DNA from: an uncultured Treponema sp.
Lineage (GTDB): Bacteria > Spirochaetota > Spirochaetia > Treponematales > Treponemataceae
Direction: 5' to 3'
DNA length: 7,003 nucleotides
Assembly: GCA_934699065.1 (NCBI GenBank)
Contig: CAKUWD010000155.1
Coordinates: 1 to 7,003 of the forward strand
Positions 1 to 6,218 of this stretch are shown one piece after another; the first letter of the stretch is position 1, and each line of letters begins with the position of its first letter. The translations under genes and the position numbers were made by a program. The notes beneath the pieces are model-generated. The model was not told the origin of the DNA. It did no database searches and worked only from the letters and a program-made list of their open reading frames with translations.

Positions 1-242
1 GCACCAAGGCGGGCGCAGGCAAACATGTATGTGAGCCAGTCTGGAACGTTAGTTGCCCAGATTCCGATATTATCACCTTTACGAACACCGATTGCATATA
101 GTCCGCAAGCCAGATCATCAACACGTTTATCAAACTGTGCATAAGTAAAACGAAGATCACGGTCTGCGTAAACCATGAATTCCTGTGCCGGATTCTCGGC
201 TGTTTTCTGTCTTAATAACTGGCTTAATGTTAATTCAATCAT
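1..242 (-). CDS. AMP-forming acyl-CoA synthetase (FadD-like), N-terminal fragment cut by the window edge
   Basis: Reading leftward from an ATG at 242 gives 80 complete codons, open to the window edge, so the C-terminal part lies outside. The protein begins MIELTLSQLLRQKTAENPAQ. It then shows the typical opening of the adenylate-forming (AMP-binding) superfamily: FTYAQFDKRVDDLACGL at about residues 32-48, GVRKGDNIGIWATNVPDW at about 52-69, and FACARLGA at the edge. Family members activate a carboxylic acid, usually a fatty acid, with ATP and join it to CoA in the cytoplasm. The P-loop-like and adenylation motifs that would confirm activity are outside the window, so substrate and intactness cannot be judged. 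The start at 242 is preferred over an in-frame ATG at 254 because GGAG (249-252) sits six bases upstream of it. The gene diverges from the chemotaxis operon and is probably unrelated in function. Confidence 0.9.
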   Translation of the reverse strand, partial: MIELTLSQLLRQKTAENPAQEFMVYADRDLRFTYAQFDKRVDDLACGLYAIGVRKGDNIGIWATNVPDWLTYMFACARLG

Positions 243-248
243 GAGTTT

Positions 249-252
249 CTCC
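249..252 (-). promoter_or_regulatory. Ribosome binding site that sets the acyl-CoA synthetase start
   Basis: On the minus strand the sequence GGAG is followed by a six-base spacer and ATG (240-242). This favours the 242 start over the in-frame ATG at 252-254, which overlaps the site. The site lies only two bases from the end of the first palindrome (254-280), so structure in that element could affect access to it. Confidence 0.7.
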
Positions 253-253
253 A

Positions 254-280
254 TGTCATGCTGAACTGGTTTCAGCATCT
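254..280 (+). repeat. REP-like palindrome, copy 1
   Basis: A 27-base unit begins TGTCAT and ends ATCT. It contains a perfect 8-bp stem (258-265 with 271-278) and a 5-base loop (CTGGT). It is 21/27 identical to the reverse complement of copy 2 at 290-316. Four of the six differences fall in the stem as two compensated base pairs, and the other two fall in the loop. Short palindromes of this general form, TGTCAT-stem-ATCT, are familiar as dispersed intergenic repeats in many bacterial genomes. The number of copies in this genome cannot be seen here. Confidence 0.75.
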
Positions 281-289
281 TTTAGCAAT

Positions 290-316
290 AGATCCCGAAA
301 CAAATTCGGGATGACA
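290..316 (-). repeat. REP-like palindrome, copy 2, inverted relative to copy 1
   Basis: A perfect 8-bp stem, ATCCCGAA (292-299) with TTCGGGAT (305-312), surrounds a 5-base loop, ACAAA. Read on the minus strand the unit starts TGTCAT and ends ATCT, exactly like copy 1. The two copies face each other across a 9-base spacer (281-289), which resembles the paired arrangement of BIME elements. Besides the two separate hairpins, the pair could also form one longer imperfect stem. Confidence 0.75.
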
Positions 317-323
317 TAGTAAT

Positions 324-352
324 ATAATATAGAAAAAACGGCTAATATTCAA
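324..352 (-). promoter_or_regulatory. Predicted sigma-70-type promoter for the acyl-CoA synthetase gene
   Basis: On the minus strand, TTGAAT (347-352) and TATTAT (324-329) are separated by exactly 17 bases. They match the consensus -35 at 4/6 positions and the -10 at 5/6. Transcription would start near 317, right at the border of palindrome copy 2. The leader would then consist almost wholly of the inverted palindrome pair and the ribosome binding site. The surrounding DNA is very AT-rich, so chance matches are common. Confidence 0.5.
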
Positions 353-361
353 TATAAAAAT

Positions 362-390
362 TTAATAATAATAAACAAATTTAGTATAAT
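362..390 (+). promoter_or_regulatory. Possible promoter for the chemotaxis operon
   Basis: A perfect TATAAT (385-390) has a weak -35 match, TTAATA (362-367), at 17-base spacing. A second candidate is TTGCTT (413-418) with GATAAT (435-440) at 16-base spacing; it would start transcription almost at the MCP start codon. I see no convincing sigma-28 (flagellar) type promoter. The region is so AT-rich that neither choice is secure. Confidence 0.3.
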
Positions 391-447
391 TAAATATTAT
401 ATCTTAATTTTCTTGCTTTATACTTATTTTATGAGATAATTAAACTT

Positions 448-2277
448 ATGAAGACAAAATTTTTTAAGAAATCTGTCGTAATTTCTACTGTGTTGATTTT
501 AGTTGTAATTGCCCTTGCCTTCTTTGTTTACGGAACACTTTCAACACAGCAGGCATCGCAGAGAGTTGCACAAATGCTGAGAGAGGAGATTTCCCAGAAA
601 GGAATCATGATGGAAGATTCACTTCAACCGGAAATCGCGCTGACAAAAAAACTGGCTACATCGCCTACCGCTCTGGAATATTTTCAAAATCCAGATGACC
701 AGATTTTGCGTGAAAAAGCCTTTAGAGAATTTGCAAGCTTTAGAGACGCCTTTTCTTCACACATTATTTTCTGGGCAAATGATATTGATAAAGATTTCTA
801 TAACGGTATGGAGTATTCCTATACTATTAATCCGGACAATCCTGCTGATTACTGGTATAAAATGACTCTTTATGAAACAGATGTATATAACTTCAATATC
901 AACTATAATGCTGATCTCGATATGACTTGTCTCTGGCTGAATGCTGTAATGCGTGATGCCAAAAAGAAACCTATAGGTTTGTCAGGAACCGGTATTGAAC
1001 TTGATGCTTTTATTAACTCCTGCTATCAAAGTCTTAATGATAAAATCACTATGTACTTTTTTAATGAAGCAAAAGAAATTACAGGTGTTAGAGATGACAA
1101 ACAGATGGTTGTCGATAAAAAACTTATAGATTCTGTTTACGAAGCTCACGATATAGATTTTGAAGCTCTGATGAAAAAAGCAAAGGAGCTTTCAAAAGAC
1201 GGTTCTTTACTTGAGTTTGAAATAAATCCTGTAGAACGTGGCGTAATGCGTTATCTTCCAAGCTATGGCTGGTATATATTTGCTACTGCCCCAGCTTCAG
1301 CCGGTAAAGAATCCGGTATATCCATTCTTATGATTATCACAATTGCAATTGTTTTAGTTTTTGCAACTTTCGTAATCATCATTGCAAAACTTAATGATGT
1401 GATGGTAAGAATCAGAGCTTCCCGCGAAAAAGAACTTGCTGTGGCGCAGAAAGAAAGAAAGATTGGTGAAAGACTTTTTGAAGAAGCTCAGAATCTTGTA
1501 GTTGCTACAAAGGAAACTGCTGCAACCAGTCAGGATTCTTCTGCTGCTGTAAAAGAGATTGTTGCAACTATGGAAGACTCAAATGTTCTTTCAGAAAATA
1601 TTTCTACAAAAATCAAAGATGTTTCAAGTATTGCAAATCAGACATCTTCAGATGTAACTGAAGGTGTTCAGCAGATTGAACAGAACGTTGCCCAGCTACA
1701 CGAGATTTTTGATGCTAACCAGCAGACAATTGACGGAATAAAAATCCTCAGTGAAAAGATTGAAAGTATCTGGGATATTGTAACCCTCATCAACAACGTT
1801 GCAGACCAGGCCAAAATTATTGCTTTCAATGCCGAGCTTGAAGCTAGTACCGCCGGAGAAGCAGGAAAATCATTCCGCATTGTTGCTAATGAAATCCGCC
1901 GTCTTTCGGATGGTATTATTGATGGTACCCGGGAAATTAAAGAGAAGATTAACGAAATTCAGCATTCTTCAGATTCTCTCATTCTCGCCTCTGAAAGTGG
2001 TACAGAGAAAATCAATGCAGGTTATGAAAACGCCCGTGGTCTCGAAGCAAAGTTTGCAAACATTCGCAGCTCTGCCGAAATAACCGCAACAAGTGCAGAT
2101 GGAATTGCAGAAATTATCCGTCAGCAGGCAAGCGCAAGTGAACAGATTCTTATTGCTCTAAAAGAGATTTCTGCTGGTGTTGAAAACTTTACTGTAGCAA
2201 CAGATAACATTTCCCTTGCATCGGAAAATGTTCGCAAGATTTCTGAGGACTTGAACAATGCAAGCAGAGACGAATGA
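448..2277 (+). CDS. Methyl-accepting chemotaxis protein with periplasmic double-Cache-like sensor and no HAMP
   Basis: This is a receptor that would sense a ligand outside the cytoplasmic membrane and signal through a cytoplasmic coiled-coil hairpin. A basic N-terminus is followed by TM1 (about residues 9-28), an extracytoplasmic region of about 260 residues, and TM2 (about 290-314). The sensor has Cache-like features: a YWYKM stretch at 135-139, KKPIGLSGTGIELDAF at about 173-188, and GWYIFAT before TM2. TM2 runs straight into a charged helix with no recognisable HAMP. The signalling tip lies at about 444-490 (INNVADQAKIIAFNAELEAS, then TAGEAGKSF). It keeps FNAELEA and AGEAG, but diverges where most MCPs read QTNLLALNA and EAARAGE. 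A candidate methylation site is E565-Q566 in ASASEQILIA. The C-terminus (NNASRDE) lacks an NWETF-like CheR tether. There is no strong Shine-Dalgarno before the ATG; TM1 follows at once, which supports this start. The ligand is unknown. Confidence 0.96.
   Translation: MKTKFFKKSVVISTVLILVVIALAFFVYGTLSTQQASQRVAQMLREEISQKGIMMEDSLQPEIALTKKLATSPTALEYFQNPDDQILREKAFREFASFRDAFSSHIIFWANDIDKDFYNGMEYSYTINPDNPADYWYKMTLYETDVYNFNINYNADLDMTCLWLNAVMRDAKKKPIGLSGTGIELDAFINSCYQSLNDKITMYFFNEAKEITGVRDDKQMVVDKKLIDSVYEAHDIDFEALMKKAKELSKDGSLLEFEINPVERGVMRYLPSYGWYIFATAPASAGKESGISILMIITIAIVLVFATFVIIIAKLNDVMVRIRASREKELAVAQKERKIGERLFEEAQNLVVATKETAATSQDSSAAVKEIVATMEDSNVLSENISTKIKDVSSIANQTSSDVTEGVQQIEQNVAQLHEIFDANQQTIDGIKILSEKIESIWDIVTLINNVADQAKIIAFNAELEASTAGEAGKSFRIVANEIRRLSDGIIDGTREIKEKINEIQHSSDSLILASESGTEKINAGYENARGLEAKFANIRSSAEITATSADGIAEIIRQQASASEQILIALKEISAGVENFTVATDNISLASENVRKISEDLNNASRDE
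2245..2248 (+). promoter_or_regulatory. Ribosome binding site for cheW inside the MCP coding end
   Basis: GAGG is followed by a nine-base spacer and the ATG at 2258. It supports the overlapping start, in which cheW begins 20 bases before the MCP stop codon ends. The arrangement suggests translational coupling. Confidence 0.6.
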
Positions 2278-2674
2278 TTCTTATTTGATTTTTACAATTC
2301 ATAAACGTCTCTATGCAATAAAGAACACAAACGTTCAGGAGATTATGCATTCAGCAAAAATTCATTCCCTACCTTTTGTACCTGATTATATTGAAGGAAT
2401 GGTAAATTGCCGCGGTATTCCCTACACTGTTGTGAATCTCTTAAAAATGGAGAAAGAAGAAAACTGCGAAATCCCTGAACCCACAGTTCTTGTTTTTAGA
2501 CTTGAAGAAGATCAGATTTCCCTGCATATCTCTGGAATTGAATTGTTTTTTGAACCGGAAGAAGAAGACATTTCTCCAGATGGAATAAAATATAAATCAC
2601 GCATAATTCCTTTTTTTGATATTGATGCGATTGAAGACAGGCTTTGTCAGGATTTGAGGGAGGAAGAATTATGA
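2258..2674 (+). CDS. cheW: CheW-type coupling protein, short form (138 residues)
   Basis: CheW proteins are cytoplasmic adaptors that join chemoreceptor tips to the P5 domain of CheA. The first subdomain is clear: YLIFTIHKRLYAIKNTNVQE at about residues 9-28, then the conserved core GMVNCRGIPYTVVNLLKM at about 47-64, equivalent to the usual GxxNLRGxxxPVxDLR region. The second subdomain has TVLVFRLEEDQISLHISGIE at about 76-95, followed by an acidic stretch. It ends in RIIPFFDIDAIEDRL, the usual last strand and helix. It is shorter than typical CheW (E. coli 167 residues), apparently in the loop before the last strand. The gene overlaps the MCP by 20 bases and cheB by 4 bases (ATGA). Position and order make it the coupler for this receptor and the hybrid protein encoded at 4539-6218. 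Confidence 0.92.
   Translation: MQAETNDSYLIFTIHKRLYAIKNTNVQEIMHSAKIHSLPFVPDYIEGMVNCRGIPYTVVNLLKMEKEENCEIPEPTVLVFRLEEDQISLHISGIELFFEPEEEDISPDGIKYKSRIIPFFDIDAIEDRLCQDLREEEL
2659..2663 (+). promoter_or_regulatory. Ribosome binding site that sets the cheB start
   Basis: GGAGG stands seven bases before the ATG at 2671. It excludes the longer reading from a TTG at 2644, which would add nine residues before the receiver domain and lacks comparable support. Confidence 0.8.
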
Positions 2675-3714
2675 GCGATACTCTTAAGGTTCTGATTGTT
2701 GATGATTCGGCAATTACCAGAGGACTTTTTGAAAAAACGTTTTTACGTAACAGTTTTGAAATAGCAGGCTCTGTTTCTAATGGTCGTAAGGCTGTAGATT
2801 TCTGCCGTGAAAATAGAGTTGATGTTGTTGTAAGCGATTTTAATATGCCCGAAATGAACGGCATTGATTCTGCAAAAATTATAATCAGTGAATTTGGAAT
2901 TCCGGTTGTTATTTATTCAGATGATATTTCAATTAAAACTGATGTACTGGCTGCCGGAGCAGCTTTTGAAAAAAAGCCATCGCTTCAAACATTTGATGAA
3001 GTTGATCTTAATGAATTTACAAAGAAAGTTAAGATTGCTGTTAAAAAAGCAAATTCTGAAGGTACCAGTCCTCATAAAAATTATTCTGCAAAAAACTTTG
3101 ACATTGATGAAAAAGAAAATATTTTTGGTGATGCCCACACTTATAAGGTTCTTTGTATAGGAGCATCAACTGGTGGTCCTACGGCAGTGCAAAAAGTTCT
3201 TGCAGGACTTGGAAACAATTTCCCTCTTCCGGTTCTTTATGCACAGCATATTGATATTGGTGCTGATGAAAAAATGGTCAGATGGTTTAATCAGGTTTGT
3301 CCTAATATTCCAATGAGTCTTGCAAAAGATGGAGAGATTGCAAAAAAGGGACATGTATATATGGCCCCTGCTGATAAACATCTTATAATAGATTATATAA
3401 AAGATGAGCTTCCAGTTCTTAAACTTTCGAATGAACCTCCTGAAAGATTTTTAAGACCTGCTGTAAATAAACTTTTTCGTTCAGCTGCAAAGCTTTATAA
3501 AAATTTCTGTCTGGCCCTGCTTCTTACCGGTATGGGACAAGATGGTGCTGAAGGTTGTAAGGAAATAACAGATGCCGGTGGATTTACAATCTGCGAAGAT
3601 GAATCTACATGTACTGTTTTTGGAATGCCGCAGGCTGCAATTGAAATGAAAGCAGCTTCTCGTGTGTTACCTCGTGACTGTATAGCCAGAGCTGTTGTTA
3701 AAATGACAAGATAG
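2671..3714 (+). CDS. cheB: CheB: receiver-regulated protein-glutamate methylesterase/deamidase
   Basis: CheB removes methyl groups from receptor glutamates, and in many species deamidates glutamines, and is activated by phosphorylation of its receiver. Numbered from the ATG at 2671 the protein has 347 residues, the normal family length. Receiver, about 5-122: acidic pair D11-D12 in LIVDDS, phospho-acceptor D56 in VSDFNMPEMNG, S83 in IYSD and the conserved Lys in EKKPS (K102). A linker follows (about 123-157). Methylesterase, about 158-345: the catalytic triad appears intact as S166 in IGASTGGP, H193 in AQHI and D291 in TGMGQDG. MAPADKHLI and FGMPQAAI are further family signatures. The start overlaps the cheW stop as ATGA. 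With cheR immediately downstream it forms a complete adaptation pair. The receiver should need a kinase donor, yet none is encoded in the window. Confidence 0.97.
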   Translation: MSDTLKVLIVDDSAITRGLFEKTFLRNSFEIAGSVSNGRKAVDFCRENRVDVVVSDFNMPEMNGIDSAKIIISEFGIPVVIYSDDISIKTDVLAAGAAFEKKPSLQTFDEVDLNEFTKKVKIAVKKANSEGTSPHKNYSAKNFDIDEKENIFGDAHTYKVLCIGASTGGPTAVQKVLAGLGNNFPLPVLYAQHIDIGADEKMVRWFNQVCPNIPMSLAKDGEIAKKGHVYMAPADKHLIIDYIKDELPVLKLSNEPPERFLRPAVNKLFRSAAKLYKNFCLALLLTGMGQDGAEGCKEITDAGGFTICEDESTCTVFGMPQAAIEMKAASRVLPRDCIARAVVKMTR

Positions 3715-3729
3715 GATGAGAGTGATTTT

Positions 3730-4542
3730 ATGGATGACAAAGAGTTTACCGAAATAATTTCGCTTATTTCAAAGCAGACAGGAATCATTCCTCGAGAAAG
3801 TCATAAAAGCGGAATAAAAAATTTCATTGAAAAGCGTAAAAAAGAAATAAATCTCAATGGGCTTGATTATTATAATTATGTCTGTCTGAACAAAGAGGAA
3901 ATGGATATTCTCTTAAATCATGCTACTGTAAATGAAACTTATTTCTTTCGTGAAGAGTCTCAGTTTCTGTTTTTAAAAAATATAATCTTACCGGAATTAC
4001 ATGCAAAACTTGGCTTAAATCCATTGAGAATATGGAGTGCCGCTGCTTCAAGTGGAGAAGAAATTTATTCACTTTATCTTCTTGCTTCTTCTCTTGGCAT
4101 AAAAACAGAATGTATTGCAACAGATATTAATACAAGTGTTCTTGAAAAAGGTGCCGAGGGAAAATATAAACAGAATTCTGTAAAAGCTGTTGATGGTGCA
4201 AAATTTCATTATCTTCTTTCTCCTTATATGAATATGGAAAAAGAAGTTACTCTACCTGCAGAAATCACTTCAAAAATCGACAGAAGACAGATTAACCTTT
4301 CAAAGACTGATTCAATTTTTCCGCGTAATATTCAACTCGTTTTTATTCGAAATGTGTTTGTATATTTTACGGTTGAAATGCGAAAAGCAATCTTAAAGAA
4401 AATTGTTGATGATTCTTTAGCCCCAGACGGATATCTTTTTCTTTCAATGAATGAAATTGCGACAATTGATTCTTCAATTCTGCCAAAGGGACTCGAAAAG
4501 TGTTCAGAAGGAAATGTATTTTATTTTCATAAAAAAGGATGA
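3730..4542 (+). CDS. cheR: CheR: chemoreceptor glutamate O-methyltransferase
   Basis: CheR transfers methyl groups from S-adenosylmethionine to receptor glutamates in the cytoplasm. At 270 residues it has the usual length. The N-terminal helical domain occupies about residues 1-65, and the junction motif NETYFFRE is at 68-75. SAM-binding motif I reads RIWSAAASSGEEIYSL (100-115), where most CheRs have GCSTGEEPYS. D132 in IATDIN is the expected acidic residue for the SAM ribose or adenine. FIRNVFVYF (205-213) matches the usual CRNVLIYF, and PDGYLFLSMNE (232-242) the usual PGGYLFLGxSE. These are modest substitutions and the enzyme is probably active. Spacing to cheB is 15 bases, with a moderate GAGAG site at 3718-3722. 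The end overlaps the next gene as ATGA. No tethering pentapeptide is visible on the MCP of this operon, so it may act without one. Confidence 0.96.
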   Translation: MDDKEFTEIISLISKQTGIIPRESHKSGIKNFIEKRKKEINLNGLDYYNYVCLNKEEMDILLNHATVNETYFFREESQFLFLKNIILPELHAKLGLNPLRIWSAAASSGEEIYSLYLLASSLGIKTECIATDINTSVLEKGAEGKYKQNSVKAVDGAKFHYLLSPYMNMEKEVTLPAEITSKIDRRQINLSKTDSIFPRNIQLVFIRNVFVYFTVEMRKAILKKIVDDSLAPDGYLFLSMNEIATIDSSILPKGLEKCSEGNVFYFHKKG

Positions 4543-6218
4543 GAGAATTGGGAATAATTTCAAAGATTACTAAAGAAAAAAATAATACTTCCTTCTCAAA
4601 GTCTTCTAATGTAAACGAGCAGGAGCTTGCTAAAATTATTAGTGAACTCCCGGTTACATCAGAAAACGGAAATGTTATAAAAAATTATCTTGCTGAAACA
4701 AGATGGCTGGCTCATACCCTGAGAACCCAGCCAGAAATGACACAGGAAATTCTTCGCGTATTAAGTATTACAAGAGACAGTTCTCTCCTTCTGGGCTTTA
4801 CTCCGGTTTACCGCTTATATAAAGCAACAGAAGATTTATACAAAGCAATCATCGATGGAAAAACAGTTTTTTCAGATAATTTGTATTTTTTAATTAATGA
4901 GACTGCAGACAAGCTTTCTGAAATGTGCGATATGATTGAACAAGGCCGCATGCAGGAATTGTTTGCCGTAAACGTAAAACCATATCTTTTATATCTTGAT
5001 AAAGCTGTTGCTGGAGAACTCTTCAATGCAATGAGTCTTGCTGCTGGCAGTCATGAACAGACTCTTCTTTTACAACAGCAGATGGCAGATGAAGACCGTG
5101 CAGCAGAAGCAAGAAGACGAGAACGTGAAAAAGTACCTGAAAAAATTGAACTTGATTCTTCTAAGATTTCTGAGCTGGTAAATCAACAGCAGGAAATGAT
5201 TGCCCGTTCTTACATTATTATAAATCAGATTGAAACATTAAAAGATGCAATTTTTGATGATAATAAAAAATTGATTCGTGATACTTGTAAACAGCTTTCA
5301 GCAGATGCACAAAACTTACAGGCAAATCTTTTGCTTTCACATGAACAAATTCTGTCTTTTGTTCATGAAGATTCTTTTCTTGCGAAACATCAGGATTTTC
5401 ATGGTTTCTTTGTTTTTGCAAATAACCGTAAATATATGATACCTTCAGAATTTGTAATTGATGTAATTTCTGAAAGTCCTTCAAATTACGTAGAAAAACA
5501 GAATCAGAAGTTTGTAGTTTATGTTCAGGAAAATGAAATGGGAAATGAAAAATACCGCGAAGAAATTCCAGTATATTCTCTTTCTTCTCTCTTACCTGGG
5601 ACTCCTGTTACAGAGCTTCCTGTAATGGATACAATTCTTCTTGTAAACTTTCAGAAACAGAAGGTTGGTATAATTGTTGATGAAATGCAGAAATTCGTTT
5701 CTGTAATCAAAATGCCAATGCCTCGTTGTTTTAAGTATTTTCCAATTTTAAAAGGTCTGGCCTTTGATGAAAAATACGACATGATTCCAATTTTATATCT
5801 TCCAATGATTATAAAAAAATTCCGTTCAATGCGTGGATATGATGTTAAAAAATTTGAAGCATCAACCCGCAAACATATTAATCATGCACTTGTAGTTGAT
5901 GATTCCGAAACAACAAGACTCATTGAACACACAATTTTAAAAGGTTATGGCTTTTATGTTGAAGAGGCACAAGACGGAATTGAAGCAATGGAAAAAATAA
6001 AGGCCAATCAATTTGATTTAATTTTGTGTGATGATAAAATGCCAAGAATGAATGGAGAGATTTTTCTGGATAATATTCGCCGACTTGAAAACTATAAAAA
6101 AGTTCCGGTTATTGCTCTTTCCAACTACCCTATTCCAAAGGCAGATATTTACATTTCTAAATCTGATTTTAAACGTGATAATCTTATTCAGAAAATCAAG
6201 GAGCTTTTAAATGAATAA
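4539..6218 (+). CDS. CheA-derived hybrid lacking the kinase domain: pseudo-Hpt, P3-like, CheW/P5-like, receiver
   Basis: The order of parts is that of a hybrid CheA with its ATPase removed. Residues 45-160 resemble the P1/Hpt bundle, with SITRDSSLLLGF (76-87) where CheA has H-S-I-K-G-G-A-x-x-x-G-F. The phospho-accepting His falls on S76 and the Lys-Gly on R79-D80. A charged linker (172-200) leads to a P3-like dimerisation segment, IELDSSKISELVNQQQEMIA (203-222), and a second helix. A P5/CheW-like domain starts at about 288 (FHGFFVFANNRKYMIPSEFV) and includes QKVGIIVDEMQKF (374-386). Between P3 and P5 there is no room for the ATP-binding domain, and no N-box or DxGxG motif is seen. The receiver (448-559) has D454-D455, phospho-acceptor D498 in CDDKMPRMNG, S528 and K541. 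Functionally it resembles CheV (CheW plus receiver), extended by CheA modules: a likely array scaffold and phosphorylation sink, by inference. AAGG abuts the ATG; a TTG at 4548 is an alternative start. Confidence 0.85.
   Translation: MRELGIISKITKEKNNTSFSKSSNVNEQELAKIISELPVTSENGNVIKNYLAETRWLAHTLRTQPEMTQEILRVLSITRDSSLLLGFTPVYRLYKATEDLYKAIIDGKTVFSDNLYFLINETADKLSEMCDMIEQGRMQELFAVNVKPYLLYLDKAVAGELFNAMSLAAGSHEQTLLLQQQMADEDRAAEARRREREKVPEKIELDSSKISELVNQQQEMIARSYIIINQIETLKDAIFDDNKKLIRDTCKQLSADAQNLQANLLLSHEQILSFVHEDSFLAKHQDFHGFFVFANNRKYMIPSEFVIDVISESPSNYVEKQNQKFVVYVQENEMGNEKYREEIPVYSLSSLLPGTPVTELPVMDTILLVNFQKQKVGIIVDEMQKFVSVIKMPMPRCFKYFPILKGLAFDEKYDMIPILYLPMIIKKFRSMRGYDVKKFEASTRKHINHALVVDDSETTRLIEHTILKGYGFYVEEAQDGIEAMEKIKANQFDLILCDDKMPRMNGEIFLDNIRRLENYKKVPVIALSNYPIPKADIYISKSDFKRDNLIQKIKELLNE
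6198..6203 (+). promoter_or_regulatory. Ribosome binding site for the terminal pseudo-receiver gene
   Basis: AAGGAG lies seven bases before the ATG at 6211, inside the last codons of the upstream gene. It is among the strongest sites in the operon and confirms that the downstream gene starts 8 bases before the upstream stop ends. Confidence 0.8.

Noticed and set aside
258..312. The hairpins as a rho-independent terminator
   Set aside because: Both flanking genes start here and diverge, so there is no upstream transcript to end on either strand. Copy 1 is followed by only a short T-run, and the paired, covarying repeat explanation fits better.
431..439. ATG at 431 as an upstream start or leader peptide
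   Set aside because: It meets a stop after one further codon (ATG AGA TAA) and is out of frame with the MCP.
397..447. Sigma-28 (flagellar) promoter upstream of the MCP
   Set aside because: No TAAA box with a properly spaced CCGATAA-like -10 was found; GATAAT at 435-440 alone is not enough in such AT-rich DNA.
1668..1880. Minus-strand open frame inside the MCP, and similar frames opposite or inside the other chemotaxis genes
   Set aside because: They lie wholly within well-supported genes, show no recognisable domain and have no convincing start signals; they are by-products of the coding strand.
2644..2670. Longer N-terminus for CheB from a TTG at 2644
   Set aside because: The ATG at 2671 has an excellent ribosome binding site, and the receiver domain begins right after it. 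The extra residues come from the overlapping end of cheW.
4539..6218. Annotation as an ordinary CheA kinase
   Set aside because: The P1, P3 and P5 similarities are tempting, but no ATP-binding domain or its motifs are present and the phospho-His position is Ser.
4539..6218. Annotation as a plain CheV
   Set aside because: The C-terminal half is CheV-like (CheW plus receiver), but CheV has no Hpt-like and P3-like N-terminal region of nearly 290 residues.
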